Of a stretch of 64,000 nucleotides of DNA, positions 35,302-44,522 are shown one piece after another. The stretch spans positions 3,100,001 through 3,164,000 of the forward strand of contig NZ_LR026975.1 of the NCBI RefSeq assembly GCF_900603025.1. Direction: 5' to 3'. Position 1 is the stretch's first letter; the number at the start of each line of letters is the position of its first letter. The notes under the pieces were generated by a model. The model searched no databases. It was given only the letters and a program-made list of their open reading frames with translations, and was not told where the DNA came from. Both the position numbers and the translations under genes were made by a program. The DNA is from Mycolicibacterium hassiacum DSM 44199 (GTDB lineage: Bacteria; Actinomycetota; Actinomycetes; Mycobacteriales; Mycobacteriaceae).

Positions 35302-36081
35302 ATGTTGAGCGTTTTGCCGCTCCCCGGTCTGGTGCTGGTGCACGGCGGTGCGCACGCCGGCGACTGTTGGGATCCCACCGTCGCCGAGGTGCGCCGGTTG
35401 TCACCGCGGATTCCGGTGCTGGCCGTCGATCTGCCCGGTCGCGCCGGCAAACCCGGCGACCTGGCCACCGCGACGATCGGCGGCTGGGCCGACTCGGTGA
35501 TCGCCGACATCGACGCCGCCGGGCTGGCCGATGTGGTCCTGGTGGGTCATTCGATGGCCGGGGTGACGGTGCCCGAGGTGGCCGCGCGGCTGGGGCAGAC
35601 CCGGGTTCGGGAGATCGTGCTGGTCACCGCGTTCGTGCCGCCGCAGGGCCGCGCGATCGTCGATACCCTGGACGGGCCGCTGGCGCCGTTCGCCCGGCTG
35701 GCCGCCCGGTTCGGGGGCCTGTTCGGCGGGGCGTTCAAGCCGCCGAACCCGATCCTGCGCTACGCATTCTGCAACGGCATGACCCCCGAGCAGCGCCGGT
35801 TCAATCTGTCGCGGCTGCACAAGGAGTCGATCGCCATCGTCGCCGAACGCGTCGATCGCCGCGGCCTGTCACCCGACATTCCACGCACCTGGGTGCTCAC
35901 CACCCGCGACCGTGCGCTCTCGCCGGCGTCGCAGCAGCGCAGCATCGACGCGCTCGGCGGCGTCGAGACGATCATCCGGATCGACGCCTGCCACAACGTG
36001 ATGATCAGCCATCCGCAACAGCTGGCGCGGATTCTGGTCGAGCGCTGTCAGCGGCACACCGCGATCGATCACGCCGGTTAG
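35302..36081 (+). CDS. Alpha/beta hydrolase, serine esterase/lactonase-like
   Basis: This 259-residue hydrolase has the oxyanion motif LVHGGAHAGDCWD near residue 12, nucleophile S84 in LVGHSMAGVTV, a probable acid in TTRDRALSP and His in IDACHNVMISHPQQL. The HGGAHAGDCW and GHSMAG motifs place it with small esterases of the methylesterase/salicylate-binding type. An AAGGA sequence abuts the ATG, so a start a few codons later is possible. A partial homologue lies at the right edge of the window (63761). It may hydrolyse a lactone or ester in the catabolic pathway. Confidence 0.85.
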   Translation: MLSVLPLPGLVLVHGGAHAGDCWDPTVAEVRRLSPRIPVLAVDLPGRAGKPGDLATATIGGWADSVIADIDAAGLADVVLVGHSMAGVTVPEVAARLGQTRVREIVLVTAFVPPQGRAIVDTLDGPLAPFARLAARFGGLFGGAFKPPNPILRYAFCNGMTPEQRRFNLSRLHKESIAIVAERVDRRGLSPDIPRTWVLTTRDRALSPASQQRSIDALGGVETIIRIDACHNVMISHPQQLARILVERCQRHTAIDHAG

Positions 36082-36833
36082 TCACCGGCGAACTGCGGCT
36101 GCCGGCCCGCTCGGAACGCCTCCACGCCGCGGCGGTAGTCGTTCGACTGCACCAGCATGCGCTGGCCCTCCTCATCGATGGCCTGCACCGTCTCCAGGTG
36201 CGACAGGGTGGCGGCGGCGAAAGCCCGCTTGATCCAGCGGAACGACTGGGTCGGCCCTGCGGCGAGTGCGGAGGTGACGGCGGCGAGCTCGGCCTCGTAG
36301 GCAGTGTCGTCGACCACATGTGAGACCAAGACCCAGTCGAAAGCCGTTGCTGCCGAAACCTTCTCAGCTGTCATCGCCATGCGGGCGGCACGGGCACGGC
36401 CGATCGCGCGGGGCAGCAGCACCGATGCGCCGCCGTCCAGCATCAGCCCGACGCGGGCGAATGCGAGCTGAAAGTACGCCGACCGCTTGGCCACCACCAG
36501 GTCGCAGGCCAGAGCCAGCGGACAACCCAGCCCGACCGCCGGCCCGTGCACACTGGCGACCACGGGTTTGGGCAGCCGGGTGATGGTCGAGACCACCAGA
36601 TTGGCTGCCCGCACCGCGCCTTTGGTGTTCTTGCCGCTGAGGTCGCCGCCGGAACTGAACGCCCTTCCGGCGCCGGTGAGCGCAACCACCCGCACCGAGG
36701 AGTCGTCGGCGGCCTCGGTCAGCCTGCGGTGTAGTTCGGTGAGCGTCGGGGTGTCGAGGGCGTTGAGCTTCTCCGGCCGGTTGAGCGTGATGCGCAGGAT
36801 CGCGCCGTCACGCTCGGTCGAGATCGTGCTCAC
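36078..36833 (-). CDS. Crotonase family protein lacking hydratase glutamates
   Basis: This 251-residue protein has GAILRITLNRPEKLNALD, GRAFSSGGDLSGKN and VHGPAVGLGCPLALACDLVVAKRSAYFQLAFARVGLMLDGG. The two glutamates of enoyl-CoA hydratase are replaced (CPLAL; LAFARVG), and an Asp is present in LDGG, as in the crotonase at 15032. Delta-isomerase, hydrolase or retro-Claisen (C-C hydrolase) activity is therefore possible. The GTG start at 36833 is supported by STISTERDG, a common N-terminus. It is directly downstream of a ferredoxin and overlaps the convergent hydrolase by four bases. Confidence 0.83.
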   Translation of the reverse strand: MSTISTERDGAILRITLNRPEKLNALDTPTLTELHRRLTEAADDSSVRVVALTGAGRAFSSGGDLSGKNTKGAVRAANLVVSTITRLPKPVVASVHGPAVGLGCPLALACDLVVAKRSAYFQLAFARVGLMLDGGASVLLPRAIGRARAARMAMTAEKVSAATAFDWVLVSHVVDDTAYEAELAAVTSALAAGPTQSFRWIKRAFAAATLSHLETVQAIDEEGQRMLVQSNDYRRGVEAFRAGRQPQFAGD

Positions 36834-36855
36834 CGGTTGGTTCCCCGACGGCCGT

Positions 36856-37508
<653 letters not shown>

Positions 37509-37583
37509 GCGACCATAATCCGATAAATATCTTCCTATTTCAAGGGTGGTTTCCGGACACCCCGCACAAACCGCCGGCCTGCG

Positions 37584-39128
37584 TCAGGACGCGGCCGCCA
37601 ACTCGGCCCGCAGCCGCTTCTTGTCCACCTTTCCGCTGGGCAGTACGGGAAGTTCGGGCACGATCACCAGCCGGCGCGGCGCCTTGTAGCGCGCCAGCCG
37701 CGCCCGCACGAACTCCTGCACGGCCGCCAGCGTCACCGTCTGCCCGGGCTCGGGGACCACCACCGCGCACACCGCCTCGCCCCAGCGTTCGTCCGGTGCG
37801 CCGACCACCGCGCAGGCCGCCACCTCGGGCATCCGGCTGATCGCGTCCTCGACCTCGGGTGAGTAGACGTTCTCGCCGCCGGTGATGATCACGTCCTTCT
37901 TGCGGTCGACGAGGTACAGCAGTCCGCGTTCGTCGAATCGGCCGACGTCGCCGGTGTGGCACCAGCCGTCGCGCAGGGTGGCCAGCGTCGCGGCATGGTC
38001 GTCCCAGTATCCGCGGAACAGCGTGTCGGACCGCACCACGATCTCGCCGATCTCCCCCACCGGCAGTTCCCGGCCGTCGTCGTCGACGATGCGCACCTTG
38101 TTGCCGGGGAACGGGAATCCGACGGAGCGCAGCGCCTCGCCAGCGCCCGGACGGTCGCCGGTGTGCAGTTCGCGCGGCAGTCCGGACACGATTGCCTCGG
38201 TCTGCCCGTAGAGGTTCAGGAACCCGGCCGTCGGCATCAGTTCCAGTGCGCGCTGCAGGATGTTCATCGTCATCGGCGCGGCCGCGTAGACGACGGTGTG
38301 CAGGGATTCCAGCGCGCCCGGGTCGCGTACCGCGTTAAGCAGCGCGTTGAGCATGACCGGGGCCAGGTGCACGATGGTGATGCGGTGGCGGCCGATCAGT
38401 TCGACGGCCTCGTCGGGGTCGAACTGCTGTTGCAGCACCACGCCGCCGCCGCGGGCGTGCACGCCGCCCAGCATCGCGATCGCGCCGATGTGGAACATCG
38501 GCATGTTGATCAGGATCCGATCGCTTGAGCCGCTGCGCATTTCGCCGTTCATCGTGAACAGCACGCGATGCTGTTCGGCCTGGCCGAGAATGCAGCACTT
38601 CGACGCACCGGTGGTGCCGCTGGTGAAGATCAGGCAGGCGATGTCCTCGGGCCGGGCCTGCAGCGCGAGACCGTCGCCGCAACCGCAGGCCAGGAACTGT
38701 TCGTAGTCGAGCAGGTCGGGGTGGCCGCGGCCGATGCAGACCAGCAGTGGTGAGCCGGTGAGGGTGGGCGCGAGTTCGGCGATCACATCGGCGAACTCGT
38801 CGGCGACGAATACGATCTTCGGCCGCACCCGGTTGATCGCGTCCCGCATCTCGCCGGGGGCGAGCCGGAAGTTGACCGTCGCCATGATGATCCCGCTGAG
38901 CTGGGTGGCGGCCATCACCTCGCCGAACTCGATGCTGTTGCGGCTGAGTATCGAGATACGGTCCTGGCGGCGCAGGCCGGCGGCCACCATCGCCGACACC
39001 AGCCGGCGGGCCCGCTCGAACAGCCCGGCGTGGGTGAGTGTGCGCTCCCCCTGCCGGTAGGCGATCACCTCGGGATGGCGGTGCGCGTTGTCGACGACGA
39101 TGTCGCCCAACGTGAATTCGACGGCCAT
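37584..39128 (-). CDS. Acyl-CoA synthetase / AMP-dependent ligase (FadD type)
   Basis: This 514-residue enzyme activates carboxylic acids to CoA esters through an acyl-adenylate. Motifs are IFTSGTTGASKCC (P-loop; Ala replaces the usual Pro or Glu), NLYGQTEAIVSG, the GWCHTGDVGRFDERGLLYLVDRKKDVIITGGENVYSPEVE hinge block, and the catalytic Lys in LPSGKVDKKRL. It is the third gene of a MaoC-Ltp-FadD operon (4 bases after the Ltp gene). It probably loads the pathway substrate or a side-chain acid onto CoA. Confidence 0.93.
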   Translation of the reverse strand: MAVEFTLGDIVVDNAHRHPEVIAYRQGERTLTHAGLFERARRLVSAMVAAGLRRQDRISILSRNSIEFGEVMAATQLSGIIMATVNFRLAPGEMRDAINRVRPKIVFVADEFADVIAELAPTLTGSPLLVCIGRGHPDLLDYEQFLACGCGDGLALQARPEDIACLIFTSGTTGASKCCILGQAEQHRVLFTMNGEMRSGSSDRILINMPMFHIGAIAMLGGVHARGGGVVLQQQFDPDEAVELIGRHRITIVHLAPVMLNALLNAVRDPGALESLHTVVYAAAPMTMNILQRALELMPTAGFLNLYGQTEAIVSGLPRELHTGDRPGAGEALRSVGFPFPGNKVRIVDDDGRELPVGEIGEIVVRSDTLFRGYWDDHAATLATLRDGWCHTGDVGRFDERGLLYLVDRKKDVIITGGENVYSPEVEDAISRMPEVAACAVVGAPDERWGEAVCAVVVPEPGQTVTLAAVQEFVRARLARYKAPRRLVIVPELPVLPSGKVDKKRLRAELAAAS

Positions 39129-39132
39129 CGCA

Positions 39133-40329
39133 TCACCTGCTGCTCAGCAGCATCGAGCCGGCAACCGGCCCGCCGCCCACACCGACCGCGACCACTTCGG
39201 GGATCTTCGGCGCCTGGCGTTCGCCGCCCTCACCCCACATCTGCACGCATGCCTCGTGCAGGAAACCCATGCCGTGCAGCCGGCCGCCGGACAACTGGCC
39301 ACCGCTGGTGTTGATCGGCAGCTCGCCGTCGAGCGCGATCCGCTCGCCGCCCTCGATGAACTCGCCCACCCGGCCATGTTCGCAGAACCCGAGCGCCTCC
39401 AGCCACATCACGGTCAGGAAGGAGAACCCGTCGTAGATCTGCGCCATGTCGACGTCTTTGGGGGTCAGCGTGGTGTTCTGCCACAGTGTGGCGGCCGAGT
39501 CGTGGGCGGCCATGGTGGTCAGATCGGCGCGCTGATCCCAGGTGGCCCGTTCAAACATCCCGGGGCCGACCGATTCGACGGTCAGCGGGTGGCGCGGCAG
39601 CCCCTTGGCGGCGTCGCGGCGGGAGATCACCACAGCGGTCGCCCCGTCGCACGGGACGTCGCAGTCGTACAGGCACAACGGCTCGGAGATCATCCGCGCG
39701 CCGAGGTAGTCGTCCATGGTCAGCGGATCGCGGTAGATCGCATCGGGATTGCGGGCGGCGTTGCGGCGGGCGTTGATCGCGATCGCCCCCAGCTGTTCGC
39801 GGGTCAGGCCGAACTCGTGCATGTACCGCTGGGCGGGCATGGCCAGCCAGTTGGCGGCCGACAACGCGCCGAACGGTGCCACCCACTCCAGGTGTGGCGG
39901 CAGTTTGCCGCCGCCGAACAGCACCGAGGCCCGGCCACCGCCGGCCTGCGCCGCGGCGGTGGACTCCCACACCGAGCGGAACACCACCACATGGTTGGCC
40001 AGTCCCAGGGTGACGGCCATGCAGGCCTCGATGGCCGGGCCGATCTGGCCGGCGGTCTCCAGCGAGGACATGTACCAGCGGCAGCGCAGTCCGAGTGCGT
40101 TGCGCACGTCCACGATCCCGGCCCCGGAGAAGCCGGGATCGGGCACACCCGGACCGGGATAGCTGGCGATGCCGTCGATGTCGTCGATGTCCAGCCCGGC
40201 GTCGGCGATGGCGCGCAGCACCGCCTCCACGGTCAGTTCCAGGCCGGTGCGGCCGAGCCGGCGGCCGATCTGGGATTTGCCGGCGCCGGTGATCACCGCC
40301 TTGCCGTCGAAGGGACCCCGGTTCGCCAT
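39133..40329 (-). CDS. Thiolase-fold lipid-transfer protein (Ltp), candidate retro-aldolase
   Basis: This 398-residue protein has the thiolase-superfamily fold seen in SCP-x/Ltp proteins: GKAVITGAGKSQIG at the start, IDDIDGIASYPGPG, and a C-terminal NTSGGQLSGGRLHGMGFLHEACVQM. At the nucleophile position the sequence is YMSSLETAG, with no Cys, so normal thiolysis is unlikely. This fits the Ltp2 group, which with a DUF35 partner performs retro-aldol cleavage of sterol side chains. The ATG overlaps the MaoC stop (ATGA). With MaoC upstream and DUF35 at 33663, a hydratase-aldolase step is plausible. Confidence 0.85.
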   Translation of the reverse strand: MANRGPFDGKAVITGAGKSQIGRRLGRTGLELTVEAVLRAIADAGLDIDDIDGIASYPGPGVPDPGFSGAGIVDVRNALGLRCRWYMSSLETAGQIGPAIEACMAVTLGLANHVVVFRSVWESTAAAQAGGGRASVLFGGGKLPPHLEWVAPFGALSAANWLAMPAQRYMHEFGLTREQLGAIAINARRNAARNPDAIYRDPLTMDDYLGARMISEPLCLYDCDVPCDGATAVVISRRDAAKGLPRHPLTVESVGPGMFERATWDQRADLTTMAAHDSAATLWQNTTLTPKDVDMAQIYDGFSFLTVMWLEALGFCEHGRVGEFIEGGERIALDGELPINTSGGQLSGGRLHGMGFLHEACVQMWGEGGERQAPKIPEVVAVGVGGGPVAGSMLLSSR

Positions 40330-40787
40330 CAGAACACCCACCGGGAGATCAGGTCGGCCACCGCGGCGGGTTTGTCCACCCCGTCGATCTCGACGGTGTG
40401 GCGCACGGTCAGGTTCACGGTGTTGTCGGCGGGTGTGGTCGCGTCGACGAGCTCGGAGCGCACCCGGATGCGGCTGCCGACCTTCACCGGCGACAGGAAC
40501 CGCACCTTGTTGAGCCCGTAGTTGAGGCCCATCCTGGCGTTCTCGACCCGGTAGTTGTCCTTGCTGAGCGCCGGCAGCAGTGACAGGGTAAGGAAGCCGT
40601 GGGCGATCGTCGCCCGGTACGGGCTCTCGGTCCGGGCCCGCTCGACGTCGACGTGGATCCACTGGTGATCAAGGGTCACGTCGGCGAACGCGTCGATGCG
40701 CTGCTGATCGATGTCGAACCACTCGCTGACCCCGAGCTCGGACCCGACAGCGGCCAGCGCCTCGTCGACCGACCCTATCGTCTTCAT
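40329..40787 (-). CDS. MaoC-like (R)-specific enoyl-CoA hydratase
   Basis: This is a 152-residue single hot-dog protein. The hydratase motif with catalytic Asp and His is FADVTLDHQWIHVDVERA (residues about 45-62), followed by YRATIAHGFLTLSLLPAL. NodN/MaoC-type enzymes hydrate 2-enoyl-CoA. ATG at 40787 has a GGAG site and gives KTIGSVDEALAAVGSELG, the expected beginning. It is first in an operon with an Ltp and an acyl-CoA ligase, supplying the 3-hydroxyacyl-CoA that an aldolase would cleave. Confidence 0.92.
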   Translation of the reverse strand: MKTIGSVDEALAAVGSELGVSEWFDIDQQRIDAFADVTLDHQWIHVDVERARTESPYRATIAHGFLTLSLLPALSKDNYRVENARMGLNYGLNKVRFLSPVKVGSRIRVRSELVDATTPADNTVNLTVRHTVEIDGVDKPAAVADLISRWVF

Positions 40788-40810
40788 CGCACTCCGTTCC
40801 GAAGCAGTAA

Positions 40811-40834
40811 TACCGATATTCATTTAACGGTATA
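40811..40834. promoter_or_regulatory. Palindrome with TCATTTAACGG in the MaoC/thiolase divergent promoter
   Basis: ATACCG and CGGTAT form an inverted repeat of 6-bp arms over 24 bases. Inside it, TCATTTAACGG (40820-40830) is identical to a block at 45801-45811 upstream of a TetR gene. It lies between the divergent MaoC operon and thiolase operon and is a candidate TetR operator serving both. Confidence 0.6.
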
Positions 40835-40872
40835 GACTTCGTGCCGTCCGTCCACAACCTCGTAGGAGCGCA

Positions 40873-42063
40873 ATGGCGAAAACGGCACCCCGGGCCGCGA
40901 TCGTGGCGGCGGCACGCACCGCGATCGGCACCGCACGCAAGGGCACGCTGGCCAACATGACCGCCGTCGAACTGGCCAAACCGGTCACGAAGGCGGCCGT
41001 GGAACGCTCCGGCCTGGCCCCGGCGGACTTCGACGACTTCATCCTCGCCGAGGTATTGCAGGGCGGCGGGGACAGCGCCCGCTACATCGCCGTGGACCTC
41101 GGACTGCTCGACATCCCGGGCATGGCGGTCAACCGACAGTGCGCCTCCAGCCTGTCGGCGATCGCGGTCGGCGCCGGCCAGATCGCCGCCGGGATGAGCC
41201 GCGCGGTACTGGCCGGGGGCATGGAATCCGCCTCGACCGCGCCGATGCTGCGCAAGCGCAAGCCGTTCACCGCCGGCAAGTCGCCCGAGGACTACGACGA
41301 CCCGTGGTTCCCGTTCTCCCATCCGCCGACCGAGGACGCACCGGCCGTCGACATGTCGATCACGGTCGCGCACAACTGCGCCGTGCAGTACGGCATCACC
41401 CGCGAGGACCAGGACAAGTGGGCGCTGCGCAGCCATCAGCGCGCGATCAAGGCCATCGACGCCGGATCGTTCGTCGACGAGATCGTGCCCATCGAGGTGC
41501 CCCAGGCCGACGGATCGACGATCACGTTCGCCGTCGACGAGCACCCGCGCCGCGACACCTCGCTGGAGATCCTGGCCGGGCTGAAGGTGCTGCACCCGGA
41601 GATCGAGGGCTTCACCGTGACCGCGGGGAACTCCTCCGGCGTCAACGACGCGGCCGCGGTGGTGGCGCTGACCGCCCCGGACGCGGCGTCGGACCCGCTC
41701 GGCTACATCCTGTCCTGGGCGCAGGTCGGCATCGAACCGAATCGCACCGGCAGCGGGCCGATCTACGCGATTCCGAAGGCGCTCGAGCTGGCCGGGCTGA
41801 CCCTGCGGGACGTGGCCCTGTTCGAGATCAACGAGGCGTTCGCGGCGCAGGCCGTGGCGTGCGCCCGCCAACTCGAACTCGACGAGGAGATCGTCAACGT
41901 CTACGGCTCCGGCATCAGCCTGGGCCATCCCATCGCGGCGACCGGCGCCCGGATGGTGACCTCCGCGGTCCACGAGCTGCGCCGCCGCGGCGGAGGAATC
42001 GGTGTGCTGTCGATGTGCGCCGGCGGTGGCATGGGCGCGGCAATGGTTATCGAGGTGAAGTGA
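40873..42063 (+). CDS. Acetyl-CoA acyltransferase (canonical thiolase)
   Basis: This 396-residue thiolase has all catalytic residues: Cys in GMAVNRQCASSLSA (about residue 91), His in GSGISLGHPIAATGAR, and Cys in LSMCAGGGMG. Motifs such as VALFEINEAFAAQAVACARQL are standard for degradative or biosynthetic thiolases. It is divergent from the MaoC operon and is followed directly by a small OB-fold protein, an arrangement seen for DUF35-dependent thiolases. It probably performs the terminal 3-ketoacyl-CoA cleavage of the island pathway. Confidence 0.93.
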   Translation: MAKTAPRAAIVAAARTAIGTARKGTLANMTAVELAKPVTKAAVERSGLAPADFDDFILAEVLQGGGDSARYIAVDLGLLDIPGMAVNRQCASSLSAIAVGAGQIAAGMSRAVLAGGMESASTAPMLRKRKPFTAGKSPEDYDDPWFPFSHPPTEDAPAVDMSITVAHNCAVQYGITREDQDKWALRSHQRAIKAIDAGSFVDEIVPIEVPQADGSTITFAVDEHPRRDTSLEILAGLKVLHPEIEGFTVTAGNSSGVNDAAAVVALTAPDAASDPLGYILSWAQVGIEPNRTGSGPIYAIPKALELAGLTLRDVALFEINEAFAAQAVACARQLELDEEIVNVYGSGISLGHPIAATGARMVTSAVHELRRRGGGIGVLSMCAGGGMGAAMVIEVK

Positions 42064-42064
42064 G

Positions 42065-42490
42065 ATGACGCAACTGATCGCCGAGAACGTGTTCCGAGTC
42101 GACGGCGACCGCGCGGTGCTGCTCGGCTCCCGCCGCAAGTCGACCGGTGTGGTGAAGTTCCCGGCCGAACGGCCGGAGTTGTTCGACGCCAACCCGGCCA
42201 TCCAGTCCGATATCGAGCCGATGGAACTGTCCACCGAGGGAACGCTGTACACCTACACCACGCAGGAGTTCCCGCCGCCGCTGCCGTACAAGGGCAAGCG
42301 CTCGCCCGAGGAGTTCACGCCCTACATCGTCGGGTTCATCGAACTCCCCGAGAAGGTGTTGGTCGAGGCGCTGATCGTCGGCGCCACGGCCGCGGAATTG
42401 TCGATCGGGCAGAAGATGGTCAGCACCACCACGGTGTTCGAGACCGAATCGGGCGAACAGTACCTCACCTACGCGTTCCGTCCGGCCTAG
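42065..42490 (+). CDS. OB-fold protein, DUF35-like without zinc-ribbon cysteines
   Basis: This 141-residue protein begins one base after the thiolase stop. The C-terminal half (EGTLYTYTTQEFPPPLPYKGKRSPEEFTPYIVGFIELPEKVLVEALI) matches the OB-fold part of DUF35 proteins, but the whole protein has no cysteine, so no zinc ribbon can form. The N-terminal third (VDGDRAVLLGSRRKSTGVVKFPAERPELF) keeps the position of the ribbon without its ligands. It is probably a structural partner or substrate-channelling subunit of the adjacent thiolase. Confidence 0.8.
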   Translation: MTQLIAENVFRVDGDRAVLLGSRRKSTGVVKFPAERPELFDANPAIQSDIEPMELSTEGTLYTYTTQEFPPPLPYKGKRSPEEFTPYIVGFIELPEKVLVEALIVGATAAELSIGQKMVSTTTVFETESGEQYLTYAFRPA

Positions 42491-42492
42491 CG

Positions 42493-42933
42493 ATGGACGA
42501 CTCCGAGTTGCGGCTGCGGGTCGCGATCGGCGATCTGCTGGCGAGTTACCAGTTCTTCGCCGACACCGGCAGGTTCGATGAGCTGGTCGGGCTGTTCACC
42601 CCGGATGCGGAGTTCCGCACCAACACCGAACACCTCGTCGGCCGTGAGAGCATCCGGGAGTTCTTCGCCCGCACCGGGGCCGCGTTCGCCGCGGTGAAGC
42701 TGTTGCCCGGACGACACCATCTGGCGTCGGTGAAGGTCACTCCCGACGGGGAGACCCGGGCGCGCACCTACGCATGCTTCCAGTTCATCGGCGTCGGCGG
42801 CCTCGACCACTGGGGCACCTACCGCGACACCGTGGTGCACACACCCGACGGGTGGCGCTTCGCGGCCCGAAAAGCCACGGTGGAGGGCCACGTCCCCGAC
42901 TCGCCGGTGGTGCGGCTGTTGGGGCTCGACTGA
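42493..42933 (+). CDS. SnoaL-like/NTF2-fold protein
   Basis: This 146-residue protein has the NTF2-like pattern: IGDLLASYQFFADTGRFDELVGLFTPDAEFRTNTEHLVGRESIREFF at the N-terminus, then GRHHLASVKVTPDGETRARTYACFQFIGVGGLDHWGTYRDTVVHTPDGWRFAARKA. The cone-shaped fold is used by ring-modifying isomerases, dehydratases and hydroxylase-associated proteins. The Asp and His residues near the cavity (DTGRFDE, RHHLAS) could be catalytic. It follows the OB-fold gene by 2 bases, and is in a run of four same-strand genes ending in an SDR. Confidence 0.85.
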   Translation: MDDSELRLRVAIGDLLASYQFFADTGRFDELVGLFTPDAEFRTNTEHLVGRESIREFFARTGAAFAAVKLLPGRHHLASVKVTPDGETRARTYACFQFIGVGGLDHWGTYRDTVVHTPDGWRFAARKATVEGHVPDSPVVRLLGLD

Positions 42934-42948
42934 CCGAAGGGAGTCATC

Positions 42949-43716
42949 ATGAGCCGTTTGTCGGGCCGGGTCGCCATCGTCACCGGCGCCGGCCAGGGAC
43001 TCGGCCGGGCGATCGCCGCCGCGTTCGCCGACGAAGGTGCGCGGGTCGCGCTGCTGGGCCGGACGAAGTCGAAGGTCGACGACGCCGCCGCCGAACTGAC
43101 CGCGCGCGGGCGCGACGTGATCTCGATCGGCTGTGATGTGGCCGACCGGGCCGCCGTCGACCGCGCGGTGGCCGAGACCCGCGAGAAATTCGGCGGTATC
43201 GACATCGTCATCAACAACGCCCAGGGCGGCGCGGTCGGAAGCAGCACCCCGACAACGGATCTCACCGATGAGGAGGCGTTGGAGTTTTTCCGCACCGGCC
43301 CGCTCGGCACACTGCATCTGATGCAGGCCGCGTTCCCGGCACTGTGCGAATCCGAGCACGCGGTGGTGGTCAACTTCGGCTCGGCCATCGGGGTGCGGGG
43401 CGCGCCGCGGATGGCCGCCTACGCGATGGCCAAGGAGGCGATCAACGGGCTGACCAAGTCCACCGCGATCGAGTGGGGCAGACACGGCATCCGGGTCAAC
43501 CTGGTGTGCCCGGCCGCGTGGTCGCCCGGCGCCGAGACGTACCGCGACGAGGATCCGGAGCGGTTCGAACGGATTCTGCGCGGTATTCCGTTGCGCCGCT
43601 TCGGCGATCCGTATCACGACATCGGCCGGGCGATCGTCGCGCTGGTCAGCGACGATCTGAGCTATCTGACCGGCGCCACCCTGATGCTCGACGGTGGCCA
43701 GGTGATGCTGCGCTAG
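42949..43716 (+). CDS. Short-chain dehydrogenase/reductase
   Basis: This 255-residue SDR has TGAGQGLG at residues 12-19, an Arg at the end of strand 2 (LLGRTKSK) favouring NADP, S145 and Y158/K162. An unusual INNAQGGAVG replaces the common NNAG. The sequence FRTGPLGTLHLMQAAFPAL is closely echoed in the SDR at 53304 (WRTGPLAAVQLMQAAFPAL), so the two are paralogues within the island. A GGGAGTCATC stretch precedes the ATG. It likely oxidises a hydroxyl of a ring or acyl-CoA intermediate. It ends in a 4-base convergent overlap with a dehydrogenase gene. Confidence 0.9.
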   Translation: MSRLSGRVAIVTGAGQGLGRAIAAAFADEGARVALLGRTKSKVDDAAAELTARGRDVISIGCDVADRAAVDRAVAETREKFGGIDIVINNAQGGAVGSSTPTTDLTDEEALEFFRTGPLGTLHLMQAAFPALCESEHAVVVNFGSAIGVRGAPRMAAYAMAKEAINGLTKSTAIEWGRHGIRVNLVCPAAWSPGAETYRDEDPERFERILRGIPLRRFGDPYHDIGRAIVALVSDDLSYLTGATLMLDGGQVMLR

Positions 43717-44522
43717 CCGGTCAGCGGCAGCGGCCCGCGGGCGATGACGTCGTAGAGCAGCCCGAGGTCGGTGCCGGCGTCCTTGGCCGCGGTGAACGCG
43801 GCGTCGACGTCCTTGCGCAGGAACGGCGCGGCCAGCTCGGTGAAGTTGTCGATCCCGCCGATGCCGCGGACGTGGCCGGCCACCCGGCTGTCGGCGCTGC
43901 ACGCGGCCAGCGCGTTGAGGAAGTCCTCGGGCTCGATGTCGAGATCCTCGGCCAGCGCGACCGCGGCGCTGAGCAGCTGGGCGTTGGCGGCGAACAGCAC
44001 GTTGTTGACGAGTTTGAGGTTCAGCGCGGTGCCCAGTTCGCCGGTGTGCAACACGGTGGAGGCGTAGGCCTGCACCACCGATCCCGCGGTCTCCGCCGCG
44101 TCGGCCGGGCCACCGATCAGCACGGTGAGCCGACCGTTGGCGATGTCCTCGGCGGTCCCGCTGATCGGCGCGTCGAGAACCGTGACCTCCGGTCGGGCCG
44201 AGGCGAGTTCGCGCAGGGTCGCGACCGATCCGGTGGTGTGCGACAGCACAACGGTTCCCGGTGCGCACTGCGCGAGCAGCCCGTCCGGGCCGAGCGCGAC
44301 CTCGCGCAGCTGATCGTCGGAGAACAGGCAGACGATGATGATCCGGTGGTCCTCGGCGACCCCGGCCGCGGAGTCGACCACGGTCGCGCCGGCCGCGGTG
44401 AGCCGGTTGCGCACCTCGTCGCGGCGGGCGTAGACGGTCACCCGGTGACCGGCTCCGAGCAGCCGGTGCACCATCGGCTCGCCCATCTGCCCGGGGCCGA
44501 TGAAGCCGACCGCGGCGCTCAT
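43713..44522 (-). CDS. 3-hydroxyisobutyrate dehydrogenase-like beta-hydroxyacid dehydrogenase
   Basis: This 269-residue NAD(P)-dependent enzyme has GFIGPGQMGEPMVHRLLGAGHRVTVYARR at the N-terminus, LDAPISGTAEDIANGRLTVLIGG, and the catalytic Lys in NLKLVNNVLFAANAQLLSAAVALAE. These are the signatures of the family that includes 3-hydroxyisobutyrate and tartronate-semialdehyde reductases. Its ATG overlaps the stop of the P450 gene (ATGA), so it acts with or after the P450. The substrate is probably a beta-hydroxy acid or CoA-free intermediate. Confidence 0.9.
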   Translation of the reverse strand: MSAAVGFIGPGQMGEPMVHRLLGAGHRVTVYARRDEVRNRLTAAGATVVDSAAGVAEDHRIIIVCLFSDDQLREVALGPDGLLAQCAPGTVVLSHTTGSVATLRELASARPEVTVLDAPISGTAEDIANGRLTVLIGGPADAAETAGSVVQAYASTVLHTGELGTALNLKLVNNVLFAANAQLLSAAVALAEDLDIEPEDFLNALAACSADSRVAGHVRGIGGIDNFTELAAPFLRKDVDAAFTAAKDAGTDLGLLYDVIARGPLPLTG

